The position numbers were made by a program, and so were the translations under genes. Below, in pieces: positions 54,668 through 63,392 of a DNA stretch of 64,000 nucleotides (the stretch's first letter is position 1; every line of letters starts with the position of its first letter). The notes under the pieces were generated by a model that had not been told where the DNA came from, ran no database searches, and saw only the letters and a program-made list of their open reading frames with translations. This stretch comes from Zobellia nedashkovskayae (GTDB lineage Bacteria; Bacteroidota; Bacteroidia; Flavobacteriales; Flavobacteriaceae), in the NCBI RefSeq assembly GCF_015330125.1, contig NZ_JADDXR010000002.1:1-64000 (forward strand), written 5' to 3'.

Positions 54668-54820
54668 CTATAAACGTGTTATTCGGTCTAAATTAATAAC
54701 TATACTTCTATCAGAACCAAGGTATCTACTTATATGCCGGTTAAGAATGGTTGCACTAGTGCTGTTCAAAGATCCGTGAACACTAAATATTCCACGTGCT
54801 TCTGTAATTTGTAAAGACAT
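54668..54820 (-). pseudogene. Truncated STAS-like fragment
   Basis: A 50-residue product (MSLQITEARGIFSVHGSLNS, then DRSIVINLDRITRL) matches the first two-thirds of a STAS anti-sigma-antagonist domain. It stops at a TAG exactly where the usual D-x-SG helix should follow; the codons after the stop, E-G-S-G in frame, look like the missing motif. Possibly a nonsense-mutated gene, or a very short functional form. A longer frame to 54952 has no support. Confidence 0.5.
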
Positions 54821-55039
54821 AATTAAAAGTTTTATAGGTTTATTTTTCTCTTTTCTGCAATACGAAATGACGTATAGAACACACGAAAAGAAATGTACTG
54901 TAGATAAATAGTAAATAGCTGTAGATGAGTAGTTTTTATTGTTGTATCGCATTAAACATAAGACCTAAAGTTTTTACACTTAAGTACCAATAAATCTATT
55001 TTATGGGCGTTATATTCTTGTGGTAAAAAACCTACTTTA

Positions 55040-57100
55040 ATGTTAAAACTAAATACACTCTGTTTATTCCTGCTCCTATCTTTCTATGGGATGGCCCAAA
55101 GTCCGCTTCAACCCGGTTTTACCTTGTTAGAAAAAGGTGATTTTGAACAAGCAGAAACTTTTTTTGAGGGTTATCTTGCAGACGATCCAAAAAACAAAAC
55201 TGCCTTAATTTGCTACGGACGTGCTGTTGGATTGAGCGGCGAACCTGAAAAAGCTACAGGAATGTTCTCTTCACTTTTAGAAGAATACCCTGGTGATTTT
55301 GAAATACAGATAAATTACAACGAATCTTTTCTTTGGGACAAGAAATTTCAAGAAGCAGAGCCTTTATATGCTCAACTAGTAAAAGAGTATCCAGAAAATT
55401 TTGGTGCAGTTTTGGGTTACGCAAACACACTAAGTAATCTAAAGAAATATGAAAAGGCATTAGAATGGGTAGAAAGGGCTTTGATCATACAACCCGGTAA
55501 TCTAAGTGCTAAGACTTCAAGAAAATATATGCGATTAGGTTATGCAAATGCCTATGTGAACGCACAGAATTATAAAAAAGGAGAAACTTTATTAAAAGAA
55601 ATATTTATAGATTTTCCAGAAGATAGAGATGCTTTATTAAATCTTGCCAACCTTTATTTAATTACAAAGGAAGTAGATGACGCAAAAGCAATCTACAAAA
55701 GGTTGGCTACCTCTGAAAAAGACTCCATAACATCTCTCAATGGTATTGCTCTTGCCGAACATATTGGAGAGAATGATAAACAAGCATTAATTGTTGCTAC
55801 CTCTGCAAAAGAAAAGGCAGATGCATTGGGTGACGCAACAATAAAAGAACAAACGTATGACCGTTATGTTCAAGCCTTAATATGGAACAGAAAGTATATT
55901 AAAGCTAAAACTGAAATAGCAGAATTAGAAACCCAATACACCAACCAAAATTGGCTGTATGCACTAAAAGCTATGCTTGGTCTTTATACCGGTTCGCCGA
56001 AAAAGAGTGTTGTTAATTATGATGCTATTCTAAAAAATGACAGCGCTTCTTTTGATGGAAATTTAGGAAAGGCCAACGCACTTTTTGCCGCTGACCGAAT
56101 CGTTCCTGCTTACAATGCCGCCTTTGGAACCCTTAAAGTCTTTAAAGACCAGAAAGATGCCATTAGTTTTATTGATAAGTTAAACGTATCCTTTACGCCA
56201 ACCCTAGACGAACACCTAGCCTATACTTTTGATAATGGTAATAATGTTGCTTTTTCGACCAATACAACTGCAACCGTGCCATTATCTACAAAGTTTAGCA
56301 CCAACCTAGCCTATTATTACAGAACTACCGAAAATACCATTACGGATAATAAAGCGAGTTCTCATGTACTTTCTGCTGGGTTTGATTACAAATTCCTTCC
56401 TAAAACCACATTTAAAGCGGTGGTAGGCTTGAACAAATCTAGTTTTGGTGCAGAGTCCTATACCCAGCCAGTAATAGACACAAAGTTATTACTACAACCA
56501 TTTAAACTACAGAACCTTGAACTTGGTTATAAGCGAGAAATTCAAAGTTTTAATGCCGACTTAATTGAACGCGAAATTATCATGAACAATTTTGGCTTCA
56601 ATTATAACTTGGGGACCAATTTCAATTTAGGGTGGTATACACAAGCTATACATACTACCCAGAGTGATAATAACACCCGAAACCTTTTGTTTACCTCATT
56701 ATACTATAATTTAATGCGTAAACCTGCTTTAAAAGTAGGTCTTAACTACCAGTACCTTTCTTTTGCCGAGCAAGTACCTACCATTTATTTTAGTCCAGAG
56801 AAATACCAGGCAGTAGAAATATTTGCAGACTTAAGAGGTGATTTTTCCAAAAACACGCAGTATATGATGAGTGCTGCAACAGGTTTACAACAAGTAGAAG
56901 ACGACCCAAATACAGTAATATTTAGGGCAGAGACCGGAATAACGCATAAATTCTCAAAACGTTTTAGTGGTAACCTATATGGAAAGTATAGTAACATTGC
57001 CTCTGCAACGGCAGCTGGTTTTGAGTATACAGAGATAGGATTAAAGTTAAAATGGTTGATTACAAAGAAACCATTGTTCTACAAAAAAATTGCTAAATAA
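55040..57100 (+). CDS. TPR protein with C-terminal outer-membrane beta-barrel
   Basis: A 686-residue exported protein: signal peptide (about 1-19, LLSFYGMAQ), TPR units to about residue 330 (e.g. FEQAETFFEGYLADDPKNKT, YANTLSNLKKYEKALEWVER), then a barrel from about 375 (HLAYTFDNGNNVAFSTNTTA) to the end. The TPR-plus-barrel order is that of the polysaccharide export porins PgaA, BcsC and PelB. It faces the same way as the hydrolase operon but 420 bases on. Export role is inference from architecture and context. Confidence 0.82.
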   Translation: MLKLNTLCLFLLLSFYGMAQSPLQPGFTLLEKGDFEQAETFFEGYLADDPKNKTALICYGRAVGLSGEPEKATGMFSSLLEEYPGDFEIQINYNESFLWDKKFQEAEPLYAQLVKEYPENFGAVLGYANTLSNLKKYEKALEWVERALIIQPGNLSAKTSRKYMRLGYANAYVNAQNYKKGETLLKEIFIDFPEDRDALLNLANLYLITKEVDDAKAIYKRLATSEKDSITSLNGIALAEHIGENDKQALIVATSAKEKADALGDATIKEQTYDRYVQALIWNRKYIKAKTEIAELETQYTNQNWLYALKAMLGLYTGSPKKSVVNYDAILKNDSASFDGNLGKANALFAADRIVPAYNAAFGTLKVFKDQKDAISFIDKLNVSFTPTLDEHLAYTFDNGNNVAFSTNTTATVPLSTKFSTNLAYYYRTTENTITDNKASSHVLSAGFDYKFLPKTTFKAVVGLNKSSFGAESYTQPVIDTKLLLQPFKLQNLELGYKREIQSFNADLIEREIIMNNFGFNYNLGTNFNLGWYTQAIHTTQSDNNTRNLLFTSLYYNLMRKPALKVGLNYQYLSFAEQVPTIYFSPEKYQAVEIFADLRGDFSKNTQYMMSAATGLQQVEDDPNTVIFRAETGITHKFSKRFSGNLYGKYSNIASATAAGFEYTEIGLKLKWLITKKPLFYKKIAK

Positions 57101-57130
57101 TTCTTCCTAAGAATATTAACAAAAGTGTAT

Positions 57131-57167
57131 AAAAAAAGACAACCTTTCAATTAAGTAAGGTTGTCTT
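57131..57167 (-). terminator. Terminator shared at 57.1 kb
   Basis: An 11-bp perfect stem AAGACAACCTT / AAGGTTGTCTT with a 10-base loop. Leftward it is followed by a T-run, terminating the signalling operon; rightward it lies 35 bases after the TPR gene and may serve it too. Confidence 0.75.
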
Positions 57168-57314
57168 GAGACAAATTGTATTTTCACGAACCCATTAAAG
57201 TGAAAATATTTTCTAGAAGCACTCGCTCCTATTATGGATTTATATCTTACAGATTATGAAAAGATGTACGATTTAAAAAAGTGTAGTGATTAGAATAAAA
57301 AAGTAGTTAATATT

Positions 57315-57434
57315 CTAATAGTTCCAGATACTCATTACGGCCAAAACAATGCCAATTATTACTGAAACAAGTATACCTATCAAACGTATAGCGGCACCTT
57401 TGGAGTTTAAAATATATAAAAGATTTGCTTTCAT
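57315..57434 (-). CDS. Small single-pass membrane protein (39 residues)
   Basis: A short ORF: a basic N-terminus (MKANLLYILNSKGAAIRL) then one hydrophobic helix (IGILVSVIIGIVLAVMSIW). A perfect minus-strand -7 element (TAAATTTG, 57460-57467) lies 26 bases before the ATG, and the shared terminator follows. No homologue recognised. It sits between the LytTR regulator gene and the TPR porin gene, so it may be a target or adaptor of that system. Confidence 0.55.
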   Translation of the reverse strand: MKANLLYILNSKGAAIRLIGILVSVIIGIVLAVMSIWNY

Positions 57435-57459
57435 GAGTAGATGTCTTTAGTATTCTCTA

Positions 57460-57467
57460 CAAATTTA
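57460..57467 (-). promoter_or_regulatory. -7 element of the small membrane-protein gene
   Basis: TAAATTTG on the minus strand, a perfect TAnnTTTG, giving a leader of about 20 bases. No clear -33 box at the usual distance. Confidence 0.45.
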
Positions 57468-57549
57468 CATCTGATATTTAAAAATAGGAAAGCACTTACG
57501 GTGAATTACCTTAAGCTATAGATGAATGGTATAAAATTGTAGAAGAGAT

Positions 57550-58272
57550 TTAAACCAAGTTTAATCGTCTCATGAGTTCTGGTCGATTTGATCGACTAAT
57601 GGGTATAACCATTTTCTTAATAAGAACGCTATTATCTTCAATATCAATAATCTTAGAGAAGTTAATGATGTATGACCTGTGTATTTGAAGAAATATTTTT
57701 TCAGGTAATTTATCCTTTATTTTTTTGAGCGTTGTATGTACACGATATTCTTTATTTTCTGTTGTAATATCAATATAATCTCCTTGCGCCTTCACCACTA
57801 ATATTTCATGAAAGTGTAGCTTTATCAATCTCTTATCAATATTGATATACAGGTCCTGCTCAGCTTGCGCACCGGTCCCAGGATTAGTGCTAACATTCGG
57901 AACAGCGGCAGGCTGTTTTTTAAGTGCACTTTTAACTTTTTGTATGGACTTTTGAAAACGATCTGCGGTTATGGGTTTTACCATATAGTCTACAATGGAC
58001 TCATACTCATACGCTGCAATTGCAAATTCGGTATCTGAAGTAGTCAAGACAACTTTAGGACAATTCTTTAAGGTTTGGACAAAATCCACTCCACTAAAAC
58101 CTGGCATATGAATGTCCAAAAACACAACATCTACATCTTGTTGGTTTAAAAATTTAATAGCGTCTATGGCATTATCAAACTCTCCTACAACATCTAAATC
58201 TGCCACCCCAGAGCAATGTTTTCCTACTATGGCACGTGCTGTTGCTTCATCATCTACGATAATACAGGTCAT
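57550..58272 (-). CDS. LytTR-type response regulator
   Basis: A 240-residue DNA-binding response regulator: receiver (about 1-120; D7/D8, phospho-acceptor D53 in VFLDIHMPG, T-S switch, K98 in MVKPITA) and a LytTR output domain (about 140-238; YINIDKRLIKLHFHEILVVK, then HRSYIINFSKI). LytTR regulators bind paired 9-bp direct repeats. It lies 4 bases after the HPt gene, so it is the likely end of this phosphorelay. Confidence 0.92.
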   Translation of the reverse strand: MTCIIVDDEATARAIVGKHCSGVADLDVVGEFDNAIDAIKFLNQQDVDVVFLDIHMPGFSGVDFVQTLKNCPKVVLTTSDTEFAIAAYEYESIVDYMVKPITADRFQKSIQKVKSALKKQPAAVPNVSTNPGTGAQAEQDLYINIDKRLIKLHFHEILVVKAQGDYIDITTENKEYRVHTTLKKIKDKLPEKIFLQIHRSYIINFSKIIDIEDNSVLIKKMVIPISRSNRPELMRRLNLV

Positions 58273-58276
58273 ACTA

Positions 58277-58594
58277 TTAAATGGTTTTAAGAAAATCGTC
58301 TATTTGGTTTAATATAACTCTAAAATCTGAATCCATATCTGTCTTTCCCGCTCGTAATTGCTCTTCAAATTGAACAGCAAAGCGGTAAGCATCTTCCATA
58401 CTTAAGATGTTGAATTTATGTTTTAATTTATGTACAACATCTGCGGCTTCGTTTGTTTCCTTGCTATCTATATGTTCTTTGTAGGTAGCTCTTTCCATTG
58501 GGAATTCGTCCTTCAATATAGAAATAAATTTCTGTTCAAACTCAATGTCGTCTCCAGATAATTCTTTAATGTACTTAAGGTTTGGTTGTTCCAT
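58277..58594 (-). CDS. HPt (histidine phosphotransfer) protein
   Basis: A 105-residue four-helix bundle: phospho-acceptor H55 in ADVVHKLKHKFNIL, the AHxLKG-like HPt motif. It moves phosphate between receivers. A free HPt next to a kinase and a LytTR regulator shows a His-Asp-His-Asp relay; 4 bases separate it from both the kinase and the regulator genes. Confidence 0.88.
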   Translation of the reverse strand: MEQPNLKYIKELSGDDIEFEQKFISILKDEFPMERATYKEHIDSKETNEAADVVHKLKHKFNILSMEDAYRFAVQFEEQLRAGKTDMDSDFRVILNQIDDFLKTI

Positions 58595-58598
58595 AGCA

Positions 58599-59657
58599 CT
58601 ATTTTTTTAAGGTAAACGTGAAATTTGCACCCATATTTTCTTCTGACACCAATTCTATAGAACCATCATACAATTTGACGATTTTTTTAGCCAATGCCAA
58701 ACCAACTCCTGCGGCGCTATCATTATTCTCGAGTTTTTTAAACATTTCGAATATTGAAGATTGATGCTTAATGGGTATTCCTTTTCCATTGTCAATTACA
58801 GAAAACTTCCAATATTCTTTATCTTCTTGAAAATTTAAATCAATTATTCCTTTTTCTAAATGGCTGGTAGCCTCAATTGCGTTGGTTATTAAATAGGTAA
58901 AAACTTGCTCTATCAAGTGTTTTTCGATATGTATTCTTGGAAAATTAGAACCATAATTTAAACTAACATTATCCGGTAAAGGCACGTAACTTCCTATTTC
59001 CTTTAAAAGAATATTGATATCAACATTCATTTTAGATTCCATACTAGTACCTATAGTGGCATGTTCTAGTATTCCATTAATTAAATTATCCATTTTAGCC
59101 AGATTGCTCGAAGCTAAATCCAAGTTTTCCCTATTTTCTTCCGTTAAGCTATTTTGGTCATCTTCAAGAACCCAGCTTAGCAACGCATTTACATTACGAA
59201 TTGGGGATTTTAAATCATGGGACACCAATTGTATGTAATTACTAAGAGACTCATTTTGTGCTTCTAAATCCTCTAAAAGAAGGTTTTTCTCTGCGGTAAT
59301 TCCTGTTACTTCTGCAGCCAAGTGGCTAATATGTTTTGCTAATTTTTCTACATCGAATACTTTTGAAGCATCCCCATCATATTTTTTTTCCGTACCTAAG
59401 TTTGAACTTAAGCTATTCATGGCCAACTCCAAGGATACCAAAATTTTCTTTTGCCTATCCGCCTCTTTGGTCAACTCTCTATTTGCTGTAAACAATTCTT
59501 CTGAGCTAATGGTTGTAGCCCTTTGTACCATACTCAGCTTCTCATCATGATTCTGATAAGACATTTCTACGGCAGCCAAAAACTTCTGCATCTCAGGGTC
59601 TCCGCTAAGATGATCAGGTAACGTTTTTTTAAGTTGTCGTTTTAATAGAGAATGCAT
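58599..59657 (-). CDS. Sensor histidine kinase paired with the FIST protein
   Basis: A 352-residue soluble kinase. The N-terminal 85 residues (LKRQLKKTLPDHLSGDPEMQ, then the SLELAM coil) are of the kind found in kinases encoded beside FIST/NosP proteins. HisKA has H147 (QLVSHDLKSPIRNV); HATPase has TNAIEAT, DNGKGIP and GVGLALAKKIV. No receiver domain, unlike NahK-type hybrid kinases. ATG overlaps the FIST stop by one base (TAATG). Confidence 0.9.
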   Translation of the reverse strand: MHSLLKRQLKKTLPDHLSGDPEMQKFLAAVEMSYQNHDEKLSMVQRATTISSEELFTANRELTKEADRQKKILVSLELAMNSLSSNLGTEKKYDGDASKVFDVEKLAKHISHLAAEVTGITAEKNLLLEDLEAQNESLSNYIQLVSHDLKSPIRNVNALLSWVLEDDQNSLTEENRENLDLASSNLAKMDNLINGILEHATIGTSMESKMNVDINILLKEIGSYVPLPDNVSLNYGSNFPRIHIEKHLIEQVFTYLITNAIEATSHLEKGIIDLNFQEDKEYWKFSVIDNGKGIPIKHQSSIFEMFKKLENNDSAAGVGLALAKKIVKLYDGSIELVSEENMGANFTFTLKK

Positions 59658-60790
59658 TATTCGCTAAATAAAGTTAAGGTCATTGTTTGGTTGTGCAACC
59701 TACAGGCATCCTTACCGGCAAATGGAGCCATTTCTCCATAAGAATAGAACCCAGTGACTGCTGCGCCAGTTCCTATAACAGATATTACCTCCTCTACTTC
59801 TTCTTCAGTTCGCTGGTCCATGACCAACTTTCTACCCACACAACTGATTAAAATAGCCAGCTCGGGTTTATTTGTCCTACCGTTCATAGCGTACTGTGCC
59901 GCTATACTGGCCCCGTCAACTATATCATCTACCGTAGACATCATTAACTGCACACGAGCACCTTCTGGAACATCTCCGGCCAAAGTCATTGTGTTGGATG
60001 CGTCATCAATAGTGAGTATTGTACGAACCAAAGGTTCATCATTTTCATTAACTCTTACACTTAATGGATATAGCAAAGCAGATGTTGGCAACTCCTTTGC
60101 TTTCTCCCCTAAATATTTTTTATAGAGATCCAAGGCGGGTTGTCCGTCTAGCTCATACAGTATGTTATTTTTAGATTTTGTAATGATTCGTTGAGGCCCA
60201 AAAGGCGTCCAACCACCATAGTTGGCGCTTGTTATTTCTAAAGATTCTCCATAAAATCCAATAGCAATTACCTCTCCTTCTTTGGCGCTTTCATTGTAAG
60301 AGGCAAGCGTTCTTTCAAAACGATCATCATCTCCACACAAACCACCTGAAAGTCCAATATTATTTATTCTAACACCTTCAAAGCCTTCGATTAATGCACT
60401 ACCGTTTATGGAACTACCTTCCGATACCAAAAAAATATGCTTTAATCCTTCCTTAGAAAACTCATTAAGAAGAGATTGTCCCAACAAAAGTTCATTATCT
60501 ATTTCCGAGACATTCTTTCTCTTTACCGAGAAGTGACATTTCTCAAATTCTATAGCTGTCAATGACACGCCACCTTGCAGTACGGTATCATCTATAATTT
60601 CGCCAGCTGTGCTGCCCATAACAATATGTCCGCTAGGAAAAAGTTCCTTTACTTCATTAAAAAGGGTATCATCTTCTAGAAGATACCTATTACCAAAAAC
60701 CAGGACTAGAGGTTCTTTTAAATTATGGTTCTCACCAGATAATATTTTAAATGGCTGTTTTCCTTCTTTTATGGCCTGCGTTATTTTCAT
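59657..60790 (-). CDS. FIST-domain sensor protein (NosP-like)
   Basis: A 377-residue cytoplasmic protein: FIST_N (about 25-215; VLVFGNRYLLEDDTLFNEV, IVMGSTAGEII, GLSGGLCGDDDRF) and FIST_C (about 220-370; ASANYGG-like turn, AVTGFYSYGEMAPF). FIST proteins sense small ligands; NosP members bind haem and NO and inhibit a partner kinase. Whether this one binds haem is not readable here. It stands directly before a kinase gene (1-base overlap) and 2 bases after another, which fits NosP-kinase pairs. Confidence 0.85.
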   Translation of the reverse strand: MKITQAIKEGKQPFKILSGENHNLKEPLVLVFGNRYLLEDDTLFNEVKELFPSGHIVMGSTAGEIIDDTVLQGGVSLTAIEFEKCHFSVKRKNVSEIDNELLLGQSLLNEFSKEGLKHIFLVSEGSSINGSALIEGFEGVRINNIGLSGGLCGDDDRFERTLASYNESAKEGEVIAIGFYGESLEITSANYGGWTPFGPQRIITKSKNNILYELDGQPALDLYKKYLGEKAKELPTSALLYPLSVRVNENDEPLVRTILTIDDASNTMTLAGDVPEGARVQLMMSTVDDIVDGASIAAQYAMNGRTNKPELAILISCVGRKLVMDQRTEEEVEEVISVIGTGAAVTGFYSYGEMAPFAGKDACRLHNQTMTLTLFSE

Positions 60791-60792
60791 GT

Positions 60793-62781
60793 TTAACTAT
60801 TAAGGTTGGTTGGTTCTTTTTTGATAGTAAAGTGAAATTCTGTACCCAAATCTTTTTCACTCTCTACCCACACTTCGCCTTCATAGCGGTCAATTATTTT
60901 TTTAACAATAGAAAGGCCAATACCGGTAGACCGTTCATTTGCTCCTATAGATTGAAAAATTTCGAATATTTTTTTATGATACTCTTTTGGTATGCCTACA
61001 CCATTATCTTTTATTGAAAACTGCCAATGTGTTGCATTTTCAACGAAAAGTACCTCTACTAGGCCTACTTCCTTTTCGATATGTACAACGGCATTAGAGA
61101 GTATATTCTGAAATAACTGATGAATTTTTGTGCGATCCGCTAGAATTGTCGGTAAAGTTTCAGGCACTACAACTGCCACATGCTCTGGTATGAATATACT
61201 TTCCTTAATACTTTCTACTACCTCGTTTAAATCAACTTTAGAATTGTCTAGCGCAGAATTATTGGCAGTCGAATATTCTAAAATACCGTGAATAAGTTTA
61301 TCCATTGAGGCAACTTTCTCTTGCATTAGCGATAGATTCTCTTGTCCAGCCTCATCCAAGACGTCTTTATAATCATCTTGAATCCAGGTGGCCAATGCAC
61401 TTATACTTCGTAAAGGCGACTTTAAATCGTGAGAAACGATATGTGCATACTCTTGAAGCCCTTGATTACTTTGTTCAAGTTCTTTTACTAATTGTTCTTT
61501 CTGAAACTCAAGGAGTTTTTGCTTTGTAATATCCAAATGAATACCGACAGAACCAATTAAGGTTTTATTATTGTCATAGCGTGGTGCACCACTGATCAAC
61601 CAATGCTTTCTTTCACCAGTTTTGTCAAATACCTCCAGTTCATATGAATCTGACTCTCCTTCTGCTCGCTTTTCATTTTCTTTATCTAGTACATTCTTAT
61701 TTTGTACCCGAAGAACATTGCTCCCCTTTTTACCTATTAATTCATCTTCCTTAAAACCACTCATTAAACAAAAGCTCTGGTTGACAAATTGTATAATGTC
61801 TTCTGTATCTACTTCTACCAGACCAAGATTCATATTTGCAATAATACTTGCATATTTTTCCCGCTCGTAATTTAACCGCTCTTCAGCTTCGCGTTCTCTT
61901 GTAATGTCTTCAACCATTGCTAAGACATATTTTAAATTACCCTTATAGTCTCTTACAGCACTAACCGAAGTCTTTCCTATTAAACAACCGCCTTCTTTTT
62001 TGTAATATCTTTTTATCACAATATCCTTATCTATTTTACCTTCGGACATTTGCGTTATAATCTCGTTGGCAGTAGGTCCCTCTATGACTTTTGAAAACTC
62101 CTCAAACTTCATTGTTTTAAACTCTGCTTCTGTATAACCCAGAAGCTCTGTAAAAATTCTGTTAGATTTGATAATTTGATTTCCAACACTTAATATAATA
62201 CCCAAAGGAGAACTTTCTACTATGATATCTAGCTGCTTTCTTTGTTGCTCAAGCAGCTCTTTAATTTCCATTTCTTGGGTAATATCTCTAATAATACCCT
62301 GAGCTCCAATAGGTTCACGTTTTGTATTGTAGATCAAACTGGCGTTGATTTCTATCCATTTTTCATCGCCATTTTTTACAGAAATTTTAGCACGATAGTT
62401 TTTAAGAGTACCGACTTCCAAAAGGTATTTAAAGGATTCAGCAGTATATTGAAGATAGTCTTTGTGTACAAGGTCAGTAAGGTTAACCTGTTCTTTGGTA
62501 TGATCATACCCCAAAAACTCTTTGGCCGACGTGTTCATATTAATCACGTTGGCATACATATCCATTACCACATAAGGATCTATAATATTTACAAAAACAT
62601 TATCCAGCTCAGAAACCTTTTCGCTCAATAAGTTTTCAAGAGTGCCATTAGCCTCTTTTAAGCGCTGCGAAGTTTCGTAGAGGTCTGTAGATTTTTGTTC
62701 AAGAATTTTTTCAGCTTGTTGCCTAGCTTTCTTTTGCCTTTCCAGTGCTCTTTTGAGAAGTTCTACCTCTTTATTATCCAT
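60793..62781 (-). CDS. PAS histidine kinase coupled to H-NOX
   Basis: A 662-residue soluble kinase: N-terminal coiled coil (about 1-55, LKRALERQKKARQQAEKILE), three PAS domains (about 60-170, 185-295, 310-425), HisKA with His in IVSHDLKSPLRSI and HATPase (NILSNAVVHIE, DNGVGIP, GIGLSIVKKI). This coiled start is typical of kinases encoded after H-NOX genes. ATG 62781 is used; it lies inside the end of the H-NOX gene (ATGGATAA, 8-base overlap), so the two are translationally coupled. Probably inhibited by ligand-bound H-NOX. Confidence 0.9.
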   Translation of the reverse strand: MDNKEVELLKRALERQKKARQQAEKILEQKSTDLYETSQRLKEANGTLENLLSEKVSELDNVFVNIIDPYVVMDMYANVINMNTSAKEFLGYDHTKEQVNLTDLVHKDYLQYTAESFKYLLEVGTLKNYRAKISVKNGDEKWIEINASLIYNTKREPIGAQGIIRDITQEMEIKELLEQQRKQLDIIVESSPLGIILSVGNQIIKSNRIFTELLGYTEAEFKTMKFEEFSKVIEGPTANEIITQMSEGKIDKDIVIKRYYKKEGGCLIGKTSVSAVRDYKGNLKYVLAMVEDITREREAEERLNYEREKYASIIANMNLGLVEVDTEDIIQFVNQSFCLMSGFKEDELIGKKGSNVLRVQNKNVLDKENEKRAEGESDSYELEVFDKTGERKHWLISGAPRYDNNKTLIGSVGIHLDITKQKLLEFQKEQLVKELEQSNQGLQEYAHIVSHDLKSPLRSISALATWIQDDYKDVLDEAGQENLSLMQEKVASMDKLIHGILEYSTANNSALDNSKVDLNEVVESIKESIFIPEHVAVVVPETLPTILADRTKIHQLFQNILSNAVVHIEKEVGLVEVLFVENATHWQFSIKDNGVGIPKEYHKKIFEIFQSIGANERSTGIGLSIVKKIIDRYEGEVWVESEKDLGTEFHFTIKKEPTNLNS

Positions 62782-63316
62782 TTTGAACAATATCAAATTT
62801 AACCTCAGTACCGTCTTCTTTTAATAATTCGTAAGTAATTGTAGCGGAACCTCCAAAGTGTTCAAAAGCCTTTTCTATAAGACCATGCGCCAAACGGTAT
62901 AGACCTCTAGAAGAAGAGTATACCATTACTATTTTTGTGTCCGTTTTGTCTAGAATCTTAAAAGTAGGCAGTTCTGCATCTGGATACAGCTTTTTTACAT
63001 GTACATGTATATGATCCTCTATACAATACAGAAGACCTAATGGAGTATTGTAATTTTTAATGACCTCGGGGTGAGAATTGGCTAGACCTGCAAATAGGTA
63101 TAGACCAAAAGCATAAATAAGATCGCCAGCCGGAATTTTGGTTTCTGCGCTAAGGTTGTTTATTAGCGTAACCATCTCATTAAATTCATACGTTCCTACG
63201 GAAGTATAAATACCTTCAGACGGTAGATTACCATTTTCAATTATATTATCAACAGTCTCAAGACCAAACTTGATCTCGACCATTTCTAAAAACTCTGTAA
63301 ATACAACACCCTTCAT
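62774..63316 (-). CDS. H-NOX (haem NO/O2-binding) sensor protein
   Basis: A 180-residue haem protein of the soluble-guanylate-cyclase-like family. The proximal haem ligand is H104 (IHVHVKKLYPDA, the H-x2-V-x3-YP signature) and the haem-propionate motif YxSxR is Y133-S135-R137. The start KGVVFTEFLEMVEIKFG is typical. No distal-pocket Tyr is obvious, which would favour NO over O2, but this needs structure. Stand-alone H-NOX proteins control a neighbouring kinase in other bacteria; here the PAS kinase gene overlaps it by 8 bases. Confidence 0.93.
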   Translation of the reverse strand: MKGVVFTEFLEMVEIKFGLETVDNIIENGNLPSEGIYTSVGTYEFNEMVTLINNLSAETKIPAGDLIYAFGLYLFAGLANSHPEVIKNYNTPLGLLYCIEDHIHVHVKKLYPDAELPTFKILDKTDTKIVMVYSSSRGLYRLAHGLIEKAFEHFGGSATITYELLKEDGTEVKFDIVQNG

Positions 63317-63392
63317 ATAGCATAATTTATTAACTAAAAGTAGGAAAAGTAGTATACTTTAAAGAATTTTTGTTGTGAAACGCACTATTTTG

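Noticed and set aside
54821..54952. N-terminal extension of the STAS-like frame
   Set aside because: The extra residues (aromatic and Ser/Tyr rich) resemble no STAS protein, and the natural MSLQIT start lies downstream.
44475..57100. Calling the locus a Pel operon
   Set aside because: Flippase, GT4, hydrolase and TPR-barrel roles are alike, but no PelD, PelE or PelC homologue is recognised and the large membrane protein has no Pel equivalent.
59754..60125. 123-residue plus-strand frame opposite the FIST gene
   Set aside because: It is Ser/Thr/Ile-rich with no domain, and lies wholly within a strongly coding minus-strand gene; typical antisense shadow.
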